This document shows positions 51,989-59,514 of a stretch of 64,000 nt of DNA, piece by piece. The position numbers and the translations under genes are program-made. Below the pieces are notes generated by a model. The model was not told the origin of the DNA. It ran no database searches and saw nothing but the letters and a program-made list of their open reading frames with translations. The first letter of the stretch is position 1, and each line of letters opens with the position of its first letter. Source of the DNA: an uncultured Lachnospiraceae bacterium (GTDB taxonomy: Bacteria > Bacillota > Clostridia > Lachnospirales > Lachnospiraceae); contig CANQDA010000011.1 in assembly GCA_947591155.1 (NCBI GenBank), forward strand, positions 32,081 through 96,080, read 5' to 3'.

Positions 51989-53054
51989 TGACTCCGACTG
52001 CCTCCTCGTCCTCAGATTCCGGTTTGTTCATGATCTGGATGTCAAACGGATCCACATGGATGCCGACTGGGGTGCCGACCGGGAACATGTCCGTGCTGTG
52101 CACGAGCCACTCGAAGCCGTTCGCCCGTACTTCCATCTCATAGTGGACGCCCTTGAAGATCAGGTGCGAAACGACGCCCTGGATCGTGCCTTCCTCTGGC
52201 TTCAAAAGATCGATGTCCTCCGGGCGGATCACCACGTCCACCGGCGTGTTGCGGCCGAAGCCCTCGTCCACGCAGGGGAACTTCGCGCCGAGGATCTCGA
52301 CGAGACGGTCCTCGATCATCGTGCCGGAGATGATGTTGCTGTCGCCGATGAAGTCCGCGACAAACGCGTTTTGCGGCTCGTTGTAGATGTCCTCCGGCGT
52401 GCCGATCTGCTGGATGTAGCCCTGGTTCATGACGACGATCGTGTCCGACATCGTCAGAGCCTCCTCCTGATCATGGGTGACGTAAATAAACGTGATGCCG
52501 AGCTCGTTCTTGAGCCGGATCAGCTCGTACTGCATGTCCTGGCGCAGCTTGAGGTCTAGCGCGCCCAAAGGCTCGTCGAGCAGAAGCACCTTCGGCTCGT
52601 TCACGATGGCACGCGCGATCGCGATCCGCTGCTGCTGGCCGCCGCTTAAGGAATCCGGCATGCGGTTCTCGAAGCCCTCGAGGTTCACCAGCTTCAGGGC
52701 ATATTTGATCTTGTCGTTGATATAGTCTTTGCTCTTCTTTTTGATCTTCAGTCCGAACGCGATGTTCTCCGCGACCGTCATGTGCGTGAAAAGCGCGTAT
52801 TTCTGGAACACCGTGTTGAGCTGGCGCTTGTTCGGCGGGAGAGCGGTGATGTCCTCGCCGTTAAAGATGACCTTGCCCTTGTCCGGCGTCTCGAAGCCGC
52901 CCATGATGCGCAGCGTCGTCGTCTTGCCGCAGCCCGAAGGGCCAAGGAGCGTCAGAAATTCATTTTCTCTGATATATAAGTTCAGATCATCCAGCACGAC
53001 CTCGCCGTCGAATGATTTCGTGATCCCTACCAGATCGATCAGCTTGTTGCTCAT
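51981..53054 (-). CDS. potA: Polyamine ABC transporter ATP-binding protein PotA
   Basis: The 357-residue ATPase has Walker [10 protein letters not shown], signature LSGGQQQR, Walker [13 protein letters not shown] and the H-loop THDQEEA, followed by a C-terminal TOBE domain with [13 protein letters not shown]. The start ATG at 53054 (product begins [14 protein letters not shown]) has GCGGAGGGATACAT before it; the longer frame is unlikely. It energises uptake of spermidine and putrescine by PotBC. The puuR-like gene lies 93 bases upstream. Confidence 0.95.
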   Translation of the reverse strand: MSNKLIDLVGITKSFDGEVVLDDLNLYIRENEFLTLLGPSGCGKTTTLRIMGGFETPDKGKVIFNGEDITALPPNKRQLNTVFQKYALFTHMTVAENIAFGLKIKKKSKDYINDKIKYALKLVNLEGFENRMPDSLSGGQQQRIAIARAIVNEPKVLLLDEPLGALDLKLRQDMQYELIRLKNELGITFIYVTHDQEEALTMSDTIVVMNQGYIQQIGTPEDIYNEPQNAFVADFIGDSNIISGTMIEDRLVEILGAKFPCVDEGFGRNTPVDVVIRPEDIDLLKPEEGTIQGVVSHLIFKGVHYEMEVRANGFEWLVHSTDMFPVGTPVGIHVDPFDIQIMNKPESEDEEAVGVNE

Positions 53055-53147
53055 ATGTATCCCTCCGCGGCGGAAATCCAATCAGGAGAAAGCCATTCCT
53101 GATTTTTGTGATGTTAAAGCGCTTTGCACATCTGCAGATCCATGCTG

Positions 53148-53687
53148 TCAGAAATTCGGCGGCGTGCTGATCCAGATCAGCGACGCGCCGGTTTTGCCGT
53201 TCGCCGAGATATAGTGCTGCGTGCTCGGAGTGAAATAGAAGGCCTCGCCTTTTTTGGCTTTGCAGCTGCGGTTCCCGAGATGAATCGTGATGCTCCCCGA
53301 GAGAACATAACCGAATTCCTCCCCTTCGTGCGGAATATCCGGATAGGTGGATCCATTCGGCTCGAGTGTCAGGCGAATCGGCTCCATGATGTTCTTCTGC
53401 GCGTTCGGGATGATCCACTCAATCTTATTTTTCAAATCCGTGTCGACCTTCTCAAAATAGTCCTGATCGTGGAATACGATCTGTTCGTCTACCGGCGCGC
53501 TGAAAAATTCCTGTAAATCTGTGCCGAGACACTGCAGAATGTCCACCAGCGTCGCAATGGAAGGGGAGGTCAGGTCGCGCTCCAACTGTGAGATAAAGCC
53601 TTTCGACAGTTCCGCACGGTCCGCTAGCTCCTCCTGCGTCAGATTTTTGGCAATGCGCAGCTCTTTAAGTTTCGCGCCGATTTTCAT
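53148..53687 (-). CDS. XRE-cupin transcriptional regulator (PuuR-like)
   Basis: The 179-residue protein has an N-terminal helix-turn-helix (LKELRIAKNLTQEELADRAELSKGFISQLERD) and a C-terminal cupin domain (IPHEGEEFGYVLSGSITIHLG). This layout is found in PuuR, which represses polyamine genes. It precedes potABCD on the same strand, so it likely controls polyamine uptake and itself. The ATG at 53687 has AGGAGGATGCC. A strong promoter and a possible operator lie immediately upstream. Confidence 0.88.
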   Translation of the reverse strand: MKIGAKLKELRIAKNLTQEELADRAELSKGFISQLERDLTSPSIATLVDILQCLGTDLQEFFSAPVDEQIVFHDQDYFEKVDTDLKNKIEWIIPNAQKNIMEPIRLTLEPNGSTYPDIPHEGEEFGYVLSGSITIHLGNRSCKAKKGEAFYFTPSTQHYISANGKTGASLIWISTPPNF

Positions 53688-53786
53688 GGCATCCTCCTGA
53701 AAAAGATAATATGGAAATATATGAAACAGGGCAGATCGACAATCTGCCTGTACTATGGATCGCCTCACAGTGGATATAAACAAAAA

Positions 53787-53803
53787 GTTTACATTTACTA
53801 AAC
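53787..53803. promoter_or_regulatory. Candidate operator of the puuR-like regulator
   Basis: GTTTA-N7-TAAAC (53787-53803) is an inverted repeat lying just downstream of the puuR -10 box, a fitting place for autoregulation. A direct motif AAACAAAAAGTTTA overlaps it. Confidence 0.45.
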
Positions 53804-53817
53804 AGGCGTTGAATATG

Positions 53818-53845
53818 ATTATACTCGATATGTGGGCAGTGTCAA
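53818..53845 (-). promoter_or_regulatory. Sigma-A promoter of the puuR-pot operon
   Basis: Read on the minus strand: TTGACA (53845-53840) and TATAAT (53823-53818), 16-bp spacing. It lies outside the inverted repeats that bound the recombinase segment. Confidence 0.85.
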
Positions 53846-53872
53846 TAGCTTTTGAAAAATAAGTATAAAAAA

Positions 53873-53899
53873 TGTAATGAAGTATGTTACTTCATTACA
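53873..53899. repeat. Left inverted repeat (IRL) of the invertible segment
   Basis: The site is TGTAATGAAGTA, then TGT, then TACTTCATTACA. It is the exact reverse complement of the right repeat, which has ACA in the middle. Arms are 12 bp, typical in size for tyrosine recombinase core binding sites. Confidence 0.85.
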
Positions 53900-53946
53900 T
53901 AAAAAAATCCACTGTCGGCTTCTCTTTCTGTTTCAAATACGGTGCA

Positions 53947-53976
53947 ATTCTAGCACATAACCACCCGAAATGTCAA
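53947..53976 (-). promoter_or_regulatory. Outward-facing sigma-A promoter inside the segment
   Basis: On the minus strand TTGACA (53976-53971) and TAGAAT (53952-53947), 18-bp spacing, with an extended TGC just before the -10. It points to the left across IRL. If the segment flips, it would point right across IRR into the gene at 55437. Confidence 0.75.
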
Positions 53977-54001
53977 TCATAGTTGCGATAATTAAGAATT
54001 T

Positions 54002-54030
54002 TTGAAAAATCTACCTCCCATATAGATACT
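54002..54030 (+). promoter_or_regulatory. Possible recombinase promoter
   Basis: TTGAAA (54002-54007) and GATACT (54025-54030), 17-bp spacing, 125 bases before the recombinase start in AT-rich sequence. Confidence 0.4.
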
Positions 54031-54081
54031 TTTTTATTTATATTTTCATGTATTTGCACAAAAATAATATTGATATTTTTT

Positions 54082-54105
54082 TATTCGCAGTCAAAAAAGT
54101 AGTCA
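54082..54105 (+). repeat. Left arm-type direct repeat
   Basis: TATTCGCAGTCAAAA-N3-TAGTCA; identical at 21 of 24 positions to 55305-55328. The two AGTCA units inside each are 12 bp apart, suitable as arm-type sites for the N-terminal domain of the recombinase. Confidence 0.6.
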
Positions 54106-54154
54106 AAAAAGAGGCAAAAGAAAAAAGAAATTATTTACCAGAAGGGAGAAAGCC

Positions 54155-55282
54155 ATGGCAAGAAAAGGAGAAAACATTTTCAAGAGGAAAGACGGCCGTT
54201 GGGAAGCGCGATTCATTCATCACTATGAGAACGGAAAAGCCAGATACCGGTACATTTACGCAGCGACATACGCGGAAGTTAAGGCCCGAAAGAGCAAAGA
54301 AGAGAAAAAAATAACAGATATCCGGGCGCTTCCGCCTAAGCAGCTATGTACATTTAAGCTTCTGGCAGAACTCTGGCTGTCCGACATCAGGGTTTCCATA
54401 CGCGAATCTACTTATACGCGATATTACCGTATTGTGGAGAAATATCTTATTCCCCGCTTGGGAGAACAGCTATTGGCGAAGATGGAGCAGCGGGATCTCA
54501 ACAGACTGCCGGAAGAACTCCTGAATTCAGGAGGCGTGAACGGCGGAGGCCTGTCTCCGAAGACGACCACCGACATTCTCTGTGTGTTGAAATCCATTTT
54601 TAAATATGGGAAGAACCTGGGTTATCCGGTGCCGACGACAGACATGCTGCGCTGTCCGCAGCAAAACGCGAAACTGGCCGGAATCGTATCAGAAGAAAGT
54701 CGTATCCGGTTGGAACACTGCGTCCTTGAACAGGGAGATCTAACCGGACTGGGGATTCTGTTTGCATTGTTCACCGGGGTACGCATTGGAGAGTTATGCG
54801 GACTCCGGTGGGAGGACATTAACTTCGAGGAATCTACCGTTTGTATCAGCCGGACGGTAGGGCGTATCGCGGATCTGGATCCGGACTCGCCAACGCGGAC
54901 AAAGGTTGTTCTCAGCGCGCCGAAGACAGGAAGCTCTGTGCGGGTCATCCCAATCCCGGAGTTCCTGATGCAGCTCCTTTTGATGTATCGCCATGACGAC
55001 GACTGTTACCTGCTCACAGGAGACAGGACATATACGGAACCGCACCAGTATTATGTGAGATACCGAAAATATCTGAAAAATAATCACATAGGGGAATATA
55101 GCTTTCATGCGCTCCGGCATACCTTTGCCACCCGCTGTGTGGAGGCAGGATTTGATCCGAAGACGCTCTCGGAAATTCTCGGGCATGCCAATGTGACGAC
55201 CACGATGTCGATCTATGTGCATCCAACCATACAGCAAAAAAGAGTACAGATGGAACGGCTGACGCCGGGTTATCTGCCGTGA
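54155..55282 (+). CDS. Tyrosine recombinase/integrase of the invertible segment
   Basis: The product has 375 residues. An N-terminal arm-binding-like domain (about 1-55, GENIFKRKDGRWEARFIHHY) of the Tn916 Int type is followed by a core-binding SAM-like domain (65-160) and the catalytic domain with Arg210, Lys257, His318, Arg321, His344 and Tyr354, so it should be active. The ATG has AGAAGGGAGAAAGCC just upstream. It is flanked by exact inverted repeats and no excisionase or mobilisation genes are present, so it probably serves site-specific inversion rather than transfer. It is oriented toward the polysaccharide operon, but a terminator lies after it. Confidence 0.9.
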   Translation: MARKGENIFKRKDGRWEARFIHHYENGKARYRYIYAATYAEVKARKSKEEKKITDIRALPPKQLCTFKLLAELWLSDIRVSIRESTYTRYYRIVEKYLIPRLGEQLLAKMEQRDLNRLPEELLNSGGVNGGGLSPKTTTDILCVLKSIFKYGKNLGYPVPTTDMLRCPQQNAKLAGIVSEESRIRLEHCVLEQGDLTGLGILFALFTGVRIGELCGLRWEDINFEESTVCISRTVGRIADLDPDSPTRTKVVLSAPKTGSSVRVIPIPEFLMQLLLMYRHDDDCYLLTGDRTYTEPHQYYVRYRKYLKNNHIGEYSFHALRHTFATRCVEAGFDPKTLSEILGHANVTTTMSIYVHPTIQQKRVQMERLTPGYLP

Positions 55283-55304
55283 CAGAACATTCCTCATTTT
55301 TTTC

Positions 55305-55328
55305 TATTCGCAGTCAAAATTTTAGTCA
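55305..55328 (+). repeat. Right arm-type direct repeat
   Basis: TATTCGCAGTCAAAA-N3-TAGTCA, in the same direction as the copy at 54082, just after the recombinase stop codon. Confidence 0.6.
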
Positions 55329-55330
55329 GT

Positions 55331-55371
55331 AAACAGCCGGAACTCCCGGAAAATGGGAATTCCGGCTGTTT
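55331..55371 (+). terminator. Intrinsic terminator between the recombinase gene and the right repeat
   Basis: AAACAGCCGGAA (55331-55342) pairs with TTCCGGCTGTTT (55360-55371), with two more T before IRR. It would stop transcripts from the recombinase gene before the helicase gene. Confidence 0.85.
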
Positions 55372-55372
55372 T

Positions 55373-55399
55373 TGTAATGAAGTAACATACTTCATTACA
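55373..55399. repeat. Right inverted repeat (IRR) of the invertible segment
   Basis: TGTAATGAAGTA, ACA, TACTTCATTACA. It is the exact reverse complement of IRL (27/27). Confidence 0.85.
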
Positions 55400-55436
55400 C
55401 CCCCTCTGTGAGTTTCTTTCGGAAAGGAAAGCCGCT

Positions 55437-57704
55437 ATGGGAGCTGTTTTGTTCCGACACAATCGGGAAGCATACGACGCGGCGCTTGCCATGTTGGCGG
55501 AAAAGGGCCGTGCAGCCGTGATCCATCCGACCGGTACGGGGAAGTCCTTCATCGGCCTGAAGCTGTGCGAGGAGCATCCGAAGAAGACGGTCTGCTGGTT
55601 ATCTCCATCGGAATATATTTTCCGGACGCAGCTGGAGAACTGGAGAGCAGCGGGAGAGTCGGGAGAGAAGATAGAAGCCGGGGCGACAGACGATGCATTG
55701 GGCCAAGCGAAAGACAGGAGAGCAGTCCCCGATTGTTTGGCGAATATCCGCTTCTATACTTATGCGCGCCTCATACTGATGGAAGCAGAAGAGATCGCGC
55801 AGATCCGCCCAGACTACATAATTTTGGATGAGTTCCATCGTGCCGGGGCGCAGATGTGGGGGCAGGGGGTGCAGAGGCTGCTGACGCAGTACCCGGAGAT
55901 CCCGGTGCTCGGCCTCTCCGCGACGAATATCCGCTACCTGGACGGGCAGCGGGACATGGCCAACGAGCTCTTCGACGGAAACATCGCCTCGGAGATGACG
56001 CTCGGCGACGCGATTGTGCGCGGCATCCTGAACCCGCCGAAGTACGTGCTCTCGATGTACTCCTGCCAGAAGGAGCTGGAGCGGTACAAGGCGCGTGTGA
56101 AAGGTGCAAAGAGCGGCGCGGTGCGCGCGGAGGCGGAAAAGTATCTGGAGGCCCTGCGGCGTGCGCTCGAAAAGGCGGACGGGCTGGATGAGATCTTTCG
56201 GAAACATATGACTGCAGGAGAAGGGCAGCCGGTGCAGCTTGCGGGGGAGTCCACACAGTATGGCGGATATGGAGAAAACGCGCAGACTCAGGCAGATGTA
56301 AATAAACTATCCGGGAGATATGGAAAGTACCTCGTGTTTTGCGCAAGTTACGAACATATGCAGGAGATGATCGCCAAAGTCCCGGAATGGTTCGCAAAGG
56401 TGGATCCGGAGCCGCACGTCTATTCGGTCTACTCGGAGGATGCGCAGGCGGAGGCAGAGTTTGCGAGGTTTAAGGCGGACGGGAGTAAACATCTGAAACT
56501 TTTATTTTGCATCGACATGCTGAACGAAGGCATCCACGTCGACGATGTGAGCGGGGTGATCCTGCTGCGGCCGACGGTCTCGCCGATCATCTACAAGCAG
56601 CAGATCGGGCGGGCGCTGTCCGCGGGAAGGAAGCAGGGCGAGAACGCCGTGATCTTTGACGTGGTGATGAACATCGAGAACCTGTACAGCATCGGTACGG
56701 TCGAGGAAGAGATGCAGGCGGCGGTGCGATACTACCGGGACCGGGGAGAGAGCAGCCTTATCGTGAATGAGCATTTCCACATCACGGACGAGGTGCAGGA
56801 CTGCATGCGGCTGTTCCGGAAGCTGAACGAGACGCTGGGCGCTTCGTGGGAGCTGATGTACCAGGCGGCGGAGCGGTATTTTGAGACACATGGGGATCTG
56901 GAAGCGACGAAGCGGTATGTGACGGAGGACGGGCTGTCCCTGGGACAGTGGCTGGACACGCAGCGGAAGGTGCGTGCGGGGAAGGTGAAGGGCGTCCTTA
57001 CCGGGGCGCAGATCGCGCGCTTGGATAAGATCGGCATGCGCTGGGAGTCGAAGACGGATCGGAACTGGGAGCGGCATTTCAAAGCGGCGCAGGCGTATTA
57101 CCGTGAGCACGGAGACCTGCTGGTGAACGTGCGGGACGGGAAGTATGAGGGCGTGGAGCTCGGAAAGTGGCTCGCGCAGCTGCGCACCTGCAAGAAGAGC
57201 GGTATCCGCACTGCTTATCTGACGCCTAAACGGATCGAAGCCCTGGAAGGCATCGGGATGGTCTGGGATGTGCCGGATTACCTCTGGGAGCAGAACTATC
57301 ACGCAGCCGTGCGGTATCACCGTGAGCATGGGAATCTGGATGTTCCCTATTATTATGTAGATTCCGATGGCGTCAAGCTCGGCGTATGGATCGCGAACAC
57401 GCGCTTTGCCAGAAGAAACGCGGGAAGCAGCAGGGCAGAACTCAGCGATGATCAGATCGCCCGTCTGGATGAACTTGGGATGATCTGGGAAAACAGGAAC
57501 AACGTTACCTGGGAGCGCTCCTACGCGGCGGCCTGCCGTTACCGGAAGAAATACGGCAACCTGAATATTCCGGTCGCCTACGTGACCGAGGATGGCTGTC
57601 ATCTGGGCCGTTGGATCCGAAGCCAAAGGAGTTCTTCAAAAAGCAGAAATATAGATCGCCGAAGAAAGCTGGAAGCGATCGGAATAATCCAGAAAGAAAA
57701 TTAA
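55437..57704 (+). CDS. DEAD/DEAH helicase with four helicase-associated (HA) repeats
   Basis: The 755-residue protein has a superfamily 2 helicase core (Walker A HPTGTGKSF, DEFH-type box LDEFHRAGAQ, LSATNIRYLD, and QQIGRALSAGRK) over the first 450 residues. Four HA repeats follow, each about 70 residues (patterns W-x2-x2-AxxYxxxHGDL..LGxWL..QR and LDxIGMxW), ending in RRRKLEAIGIIQKEN. Substrate and role are unknown. Only 37 bases lie between the right repeat and its ATG, and they hold only the ribosome-binding site GGAAAGGAAAG. It is the first gene downstream of the switch; polysaccharide genes follow in the same direction. Confidence 0.85.
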   Translation: MGAVLFRHNREAYDAALAMLAEKGRAAVIHPTGTGKSFIGLKLCEEHPKKTVCWLSPSEYIFRTQLENWRAAGESGEKIEAGATDDALGQAKDRRAVPDCLANIRFYTYARLILMEAEEIAQIRPDYIILDEFHRAGAQMWGQGVQRLLTQYPEIPVLGLSATNIRYLDGQRDMANELFDGNIASEMTLGDAIVRGILNPPKYVLSMYSCQKELERYKARVKGAKSGAVRAEAEKYLEALRRALEKADGLDEIFRKHMTAGEGQPVQLAGESTQYGGYGENAQTQADVNKLSGRYGKYLVFCASYEHMQEMIAKVPEWFAKVDPEPHVYSVYSEDAQAEAEFARFKADGSKHLKLLFCIDMLNEGIHVDDVSGVILLRPTVSPIIYKQQIGRALSAGRKQGENAVIFDVVMNIENLYSIGTVEEEMQAAVRYYRDRGESSLIVNEHFHITDEVQDCMRLFRKLNETLGASWELMYQAAERYFETHGDLEATKRYVTEDGLSLGQWLDTQRKVRAGKVKGVLTGAQIARLDKIGMRWESKTDRNWERHFKAAQAYYREHGDLLVNVRDGKYEGVELGKWLAQLRTCKKSGIRTAYLTPKRIEALEGIGMVWDVPDYLWEQNYHAAVRYHREHGNLDVPYYYVDSDGVKLGVWIANTRFARRNAGSSRAELSDDQIARLDELGMIWENRNNVTWERSYAAACRYRKKYGNLNIPVAYVTEDGCHLGRWIRSQRSSSKSRNIDRRRKLEAIGIIQKEN

Positions 57705-57906
57705 TCAATTTTTCCAATATACAGAATGGGAACACAGGGGCGGGAAACCCGCGACGATAGACGACAGGAAGCATGCGGGCAACATGGAACGGCGTGCTGC
57801 CGCTGTCCTTCCTGACACGGAAGAGTGAATGGAATGTGACGATTCGGGGCATGTGGACAGAAGGTCATGGAATACTCGCGGTAAAACCGGGGAGGAGTAA
57901 TGGGTT

Positions 57907-59409
57907 ATGTACAGGAAGCTCTCACAGGGCTGGCTGAAGCATATTGATTTTATCGTGCTGGATCTGCTGTGCCTGCACATAGCGTTCGTGATCGGCTATA
58001 TCGTGCGTCATGGAATCCAAAACCCTTATCTCATAGAGGACTACCGGATCATCGTGATCATTTTTTCTCTGATGGATCTTTTGATCATCATGTTTTTCGG
58101 AACCATGAAGGATGTGCTGAAGCGTGGACCGCGCAGGGAATTTACGACGACGCTGATCCACACTGCCGTACTGGCCGTGACAGTGTCGTTCTACCTTTTT
58201 TCCATACAGGGTGGAGAGACCTACTCGCGCATTTTCTACTACACGATGCTTGCGGTATATTTCTGTCTGACACTGTTGGTTCGATTGGTCTGGAAGATCG
58301 TATTGAGAAAGAGTCTTATCCGCAGGAGGACAGTCCTGTTTCTGATCGTATCGACACAGAACGCGCGGCAGGTAGCCGATGATATTCGAGAGAATAGTCA
58401 CGGACTGTATTTGCTGTCCGGGATGGCAGTTCTTGATCAGGACATGAGGGGAACTGAGATCGGCGGAGTGCCGGTAATGGCCTGCCTGGAGGATGTCGAG
58501 GAATACCTGAAGCGGGAATGGGTCGACGAGGTACTGATCGCAGCTCCCGGATATGGTCTGGCTGTGGTACCGGACTCAGGGAAAGAGGCAGGATCCGTTA
58601 CAGAACAGAAAACAGAGTTTGGAGAGCTTTACCAGAATCTGATCGATATGGGTCTGGTCGTACATATCAAGCTGGAAGACTTGAGACTCTATGCGGAACA
58701 GCGCCAGACGATCGAACATATAGGGAGCAGCACGGTAGTCACCTACAGCCTTGGAAGCGTCACGCTGGGACAGGCGTTCGCAAAGCGGGCAATAGATATT
58801 CTCGGTGGACTGGTGGGATGTGTGTTGACAGGGATCCTGTGTATTGTGATTGGTCCTATGATCTTCTTCAATTCGCCCGGCCCGATCTTCTTCGCGCAGA
58901 CGCGCGTGGGACGCAACGGGAAGAAATTCAGGATGTACAAGTTCCGCAGCATGTGCCTGGACGCGGAAGCGCGCAAGGCGGAGGTGGCCGTGGCCTGCGG
59001 ACTGGACGGACAGATGATGTTCAAGTTTGAGGAAGATCCGCGGATCATCGGCTCGAAGGTGCTGTCGGATGGGACATACAAAAAGGGAATCGGCAACTAT
59101 ATACGGGACTGGAGCCTCGACGAGTTCCCACAGTTCTTCAACGTGCTGAAGGGCGACATGAGCCTTGTAGGCACCCGTCCGCCTACCGTGGACGAGTGGG
59201 AGAAGTATGAGGCGCACCACCGGGCGCGCATGTCGATCCGTCCGGGAATCACCGGGCTTTGGCAGGTGAGCGGCCGCAGCCGCATCTCGGACTTCGAGGA
59301 AGTGGTCGAGCTGGACCGGCAGTACATATGTGACTGGAGCCTGTGGATAGACCTGAAGATCCTGCTGAAGACGGTGAAGGTGGTCTTTTGGCGGGACGGG
59401 GCGATGTAG
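57907..59409 (+). CDS. Exopolysaccharide initiating sugar transferase
   Basis: The 500-residue protein is a polyprenyl-phosphate sugar-1-phosphate transferase (WcaJ/CpsE type). It has four N-terminal membrane helices, a CoA-binding-like domain (QVADDIREN, ..., VDEVLIA), a fifth helix and a catalytic C-terminal domain from KRAIDILGGL to the end. Motifs include QTRVGRNGKKFRMYKFRSM and LWQVSGRSRISDFEEVVELDRQYI. It transfers the first sugar of the repeat unit onto undecaprenyl phosphate. ATG 57907 follows GGGGAGGAGTAATGGGTT. A gap of 202 bases from the helicase gene shows no clear promoter. Confidence 0.93.
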   Translation: MYRKLSQGWLKHIDFIVLDLLCLHIAFVIGYIVRHGIQNPYLIEDYRIIVIIFSLMDLLIIMFFGTMKDVLKRGPRREFTTTLIHTAVLAVTVSFYLFSIQGGETYSRIFYYTMLAVYFCLTLLVRLVWKIVLRKSLIRRRTVLFLIVSTQNARQVADDIRENSHGLYLLSGMAVLDQDMRGTEIGGVPVMACLEDVEEYLKREWVDEVLIAAPGYGLAVVPDSGKEAGSVTEQKTEFGELYQNLIDMGLVVHIKLEDLRLYAEQRQTIEHIGSSTVVTYSLGSVTLGQAFAKRAIDILGGLVGCVLTGILCIVIGPMIFFNSPGPIFFAQTRVGRNGKKFRMYKFRSMCLDAEARKAEVAVACGLDGQMMFKFEEDPRIIGSKVLSDGTYKKGIGNYIRDWSLDEFPQFFNVLKGDMSLVGTRPPTVDEWEKYEAHHRARMSIRPGITGLWQVSGRSRISDFEEVVELDRQYICDWSLWIDLKILLKTVKVVFWRDGAM

Positions 59410-59514
59410 CTTTTTGAAGCTTGAATGGAAAGGGAGGCATGTCATGCCGTCAGGCTGCGAACAGGGTTGGACCTGAAATATAACTACATAAAAAATGTTT
59501 AAGGAGTGGATGAG

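Larger units (their letters stand above)
53873..55399. mobile_element. Putative invertible DNA segment with its own tyrosine recombinase
   Basis: The 1.5-kb segment is bounded by exact 27-bp inverted repeats and contains a recombinase gene, an outward promoter at the left end (53947-53976), 24-bp arm-like direct repeats on both sides of the recombinase gene and a terminator at the right end (55331-55371). Recombination between the repeats would flip it. In the present orientation the promoter fires left toward puuR and the terminator faces the polysaccharide operon; after a flip the promoter would face that operon. The action is inferred from architecture. It is AT-rich at the left end. See the findings. 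Confidence 0.7.

Noticed and set aside
54048..54314. 88-residue ORF overlapping the start of the recombinase gene in another frame
   Set aside because: It runs through the Int coding sequence out of frame and has a Lys-rich composition caused by A-rich DNA. It lacks a ribosome-binding site.
53873..55399. The two 27-bp palindromes as plain transcription terminators
   Set aside because: The right copy is already preceded by a proper terminator, neither has a good T-run in the needed direction, and exact inverted identity including the central triplet is better explained by recombination sites.
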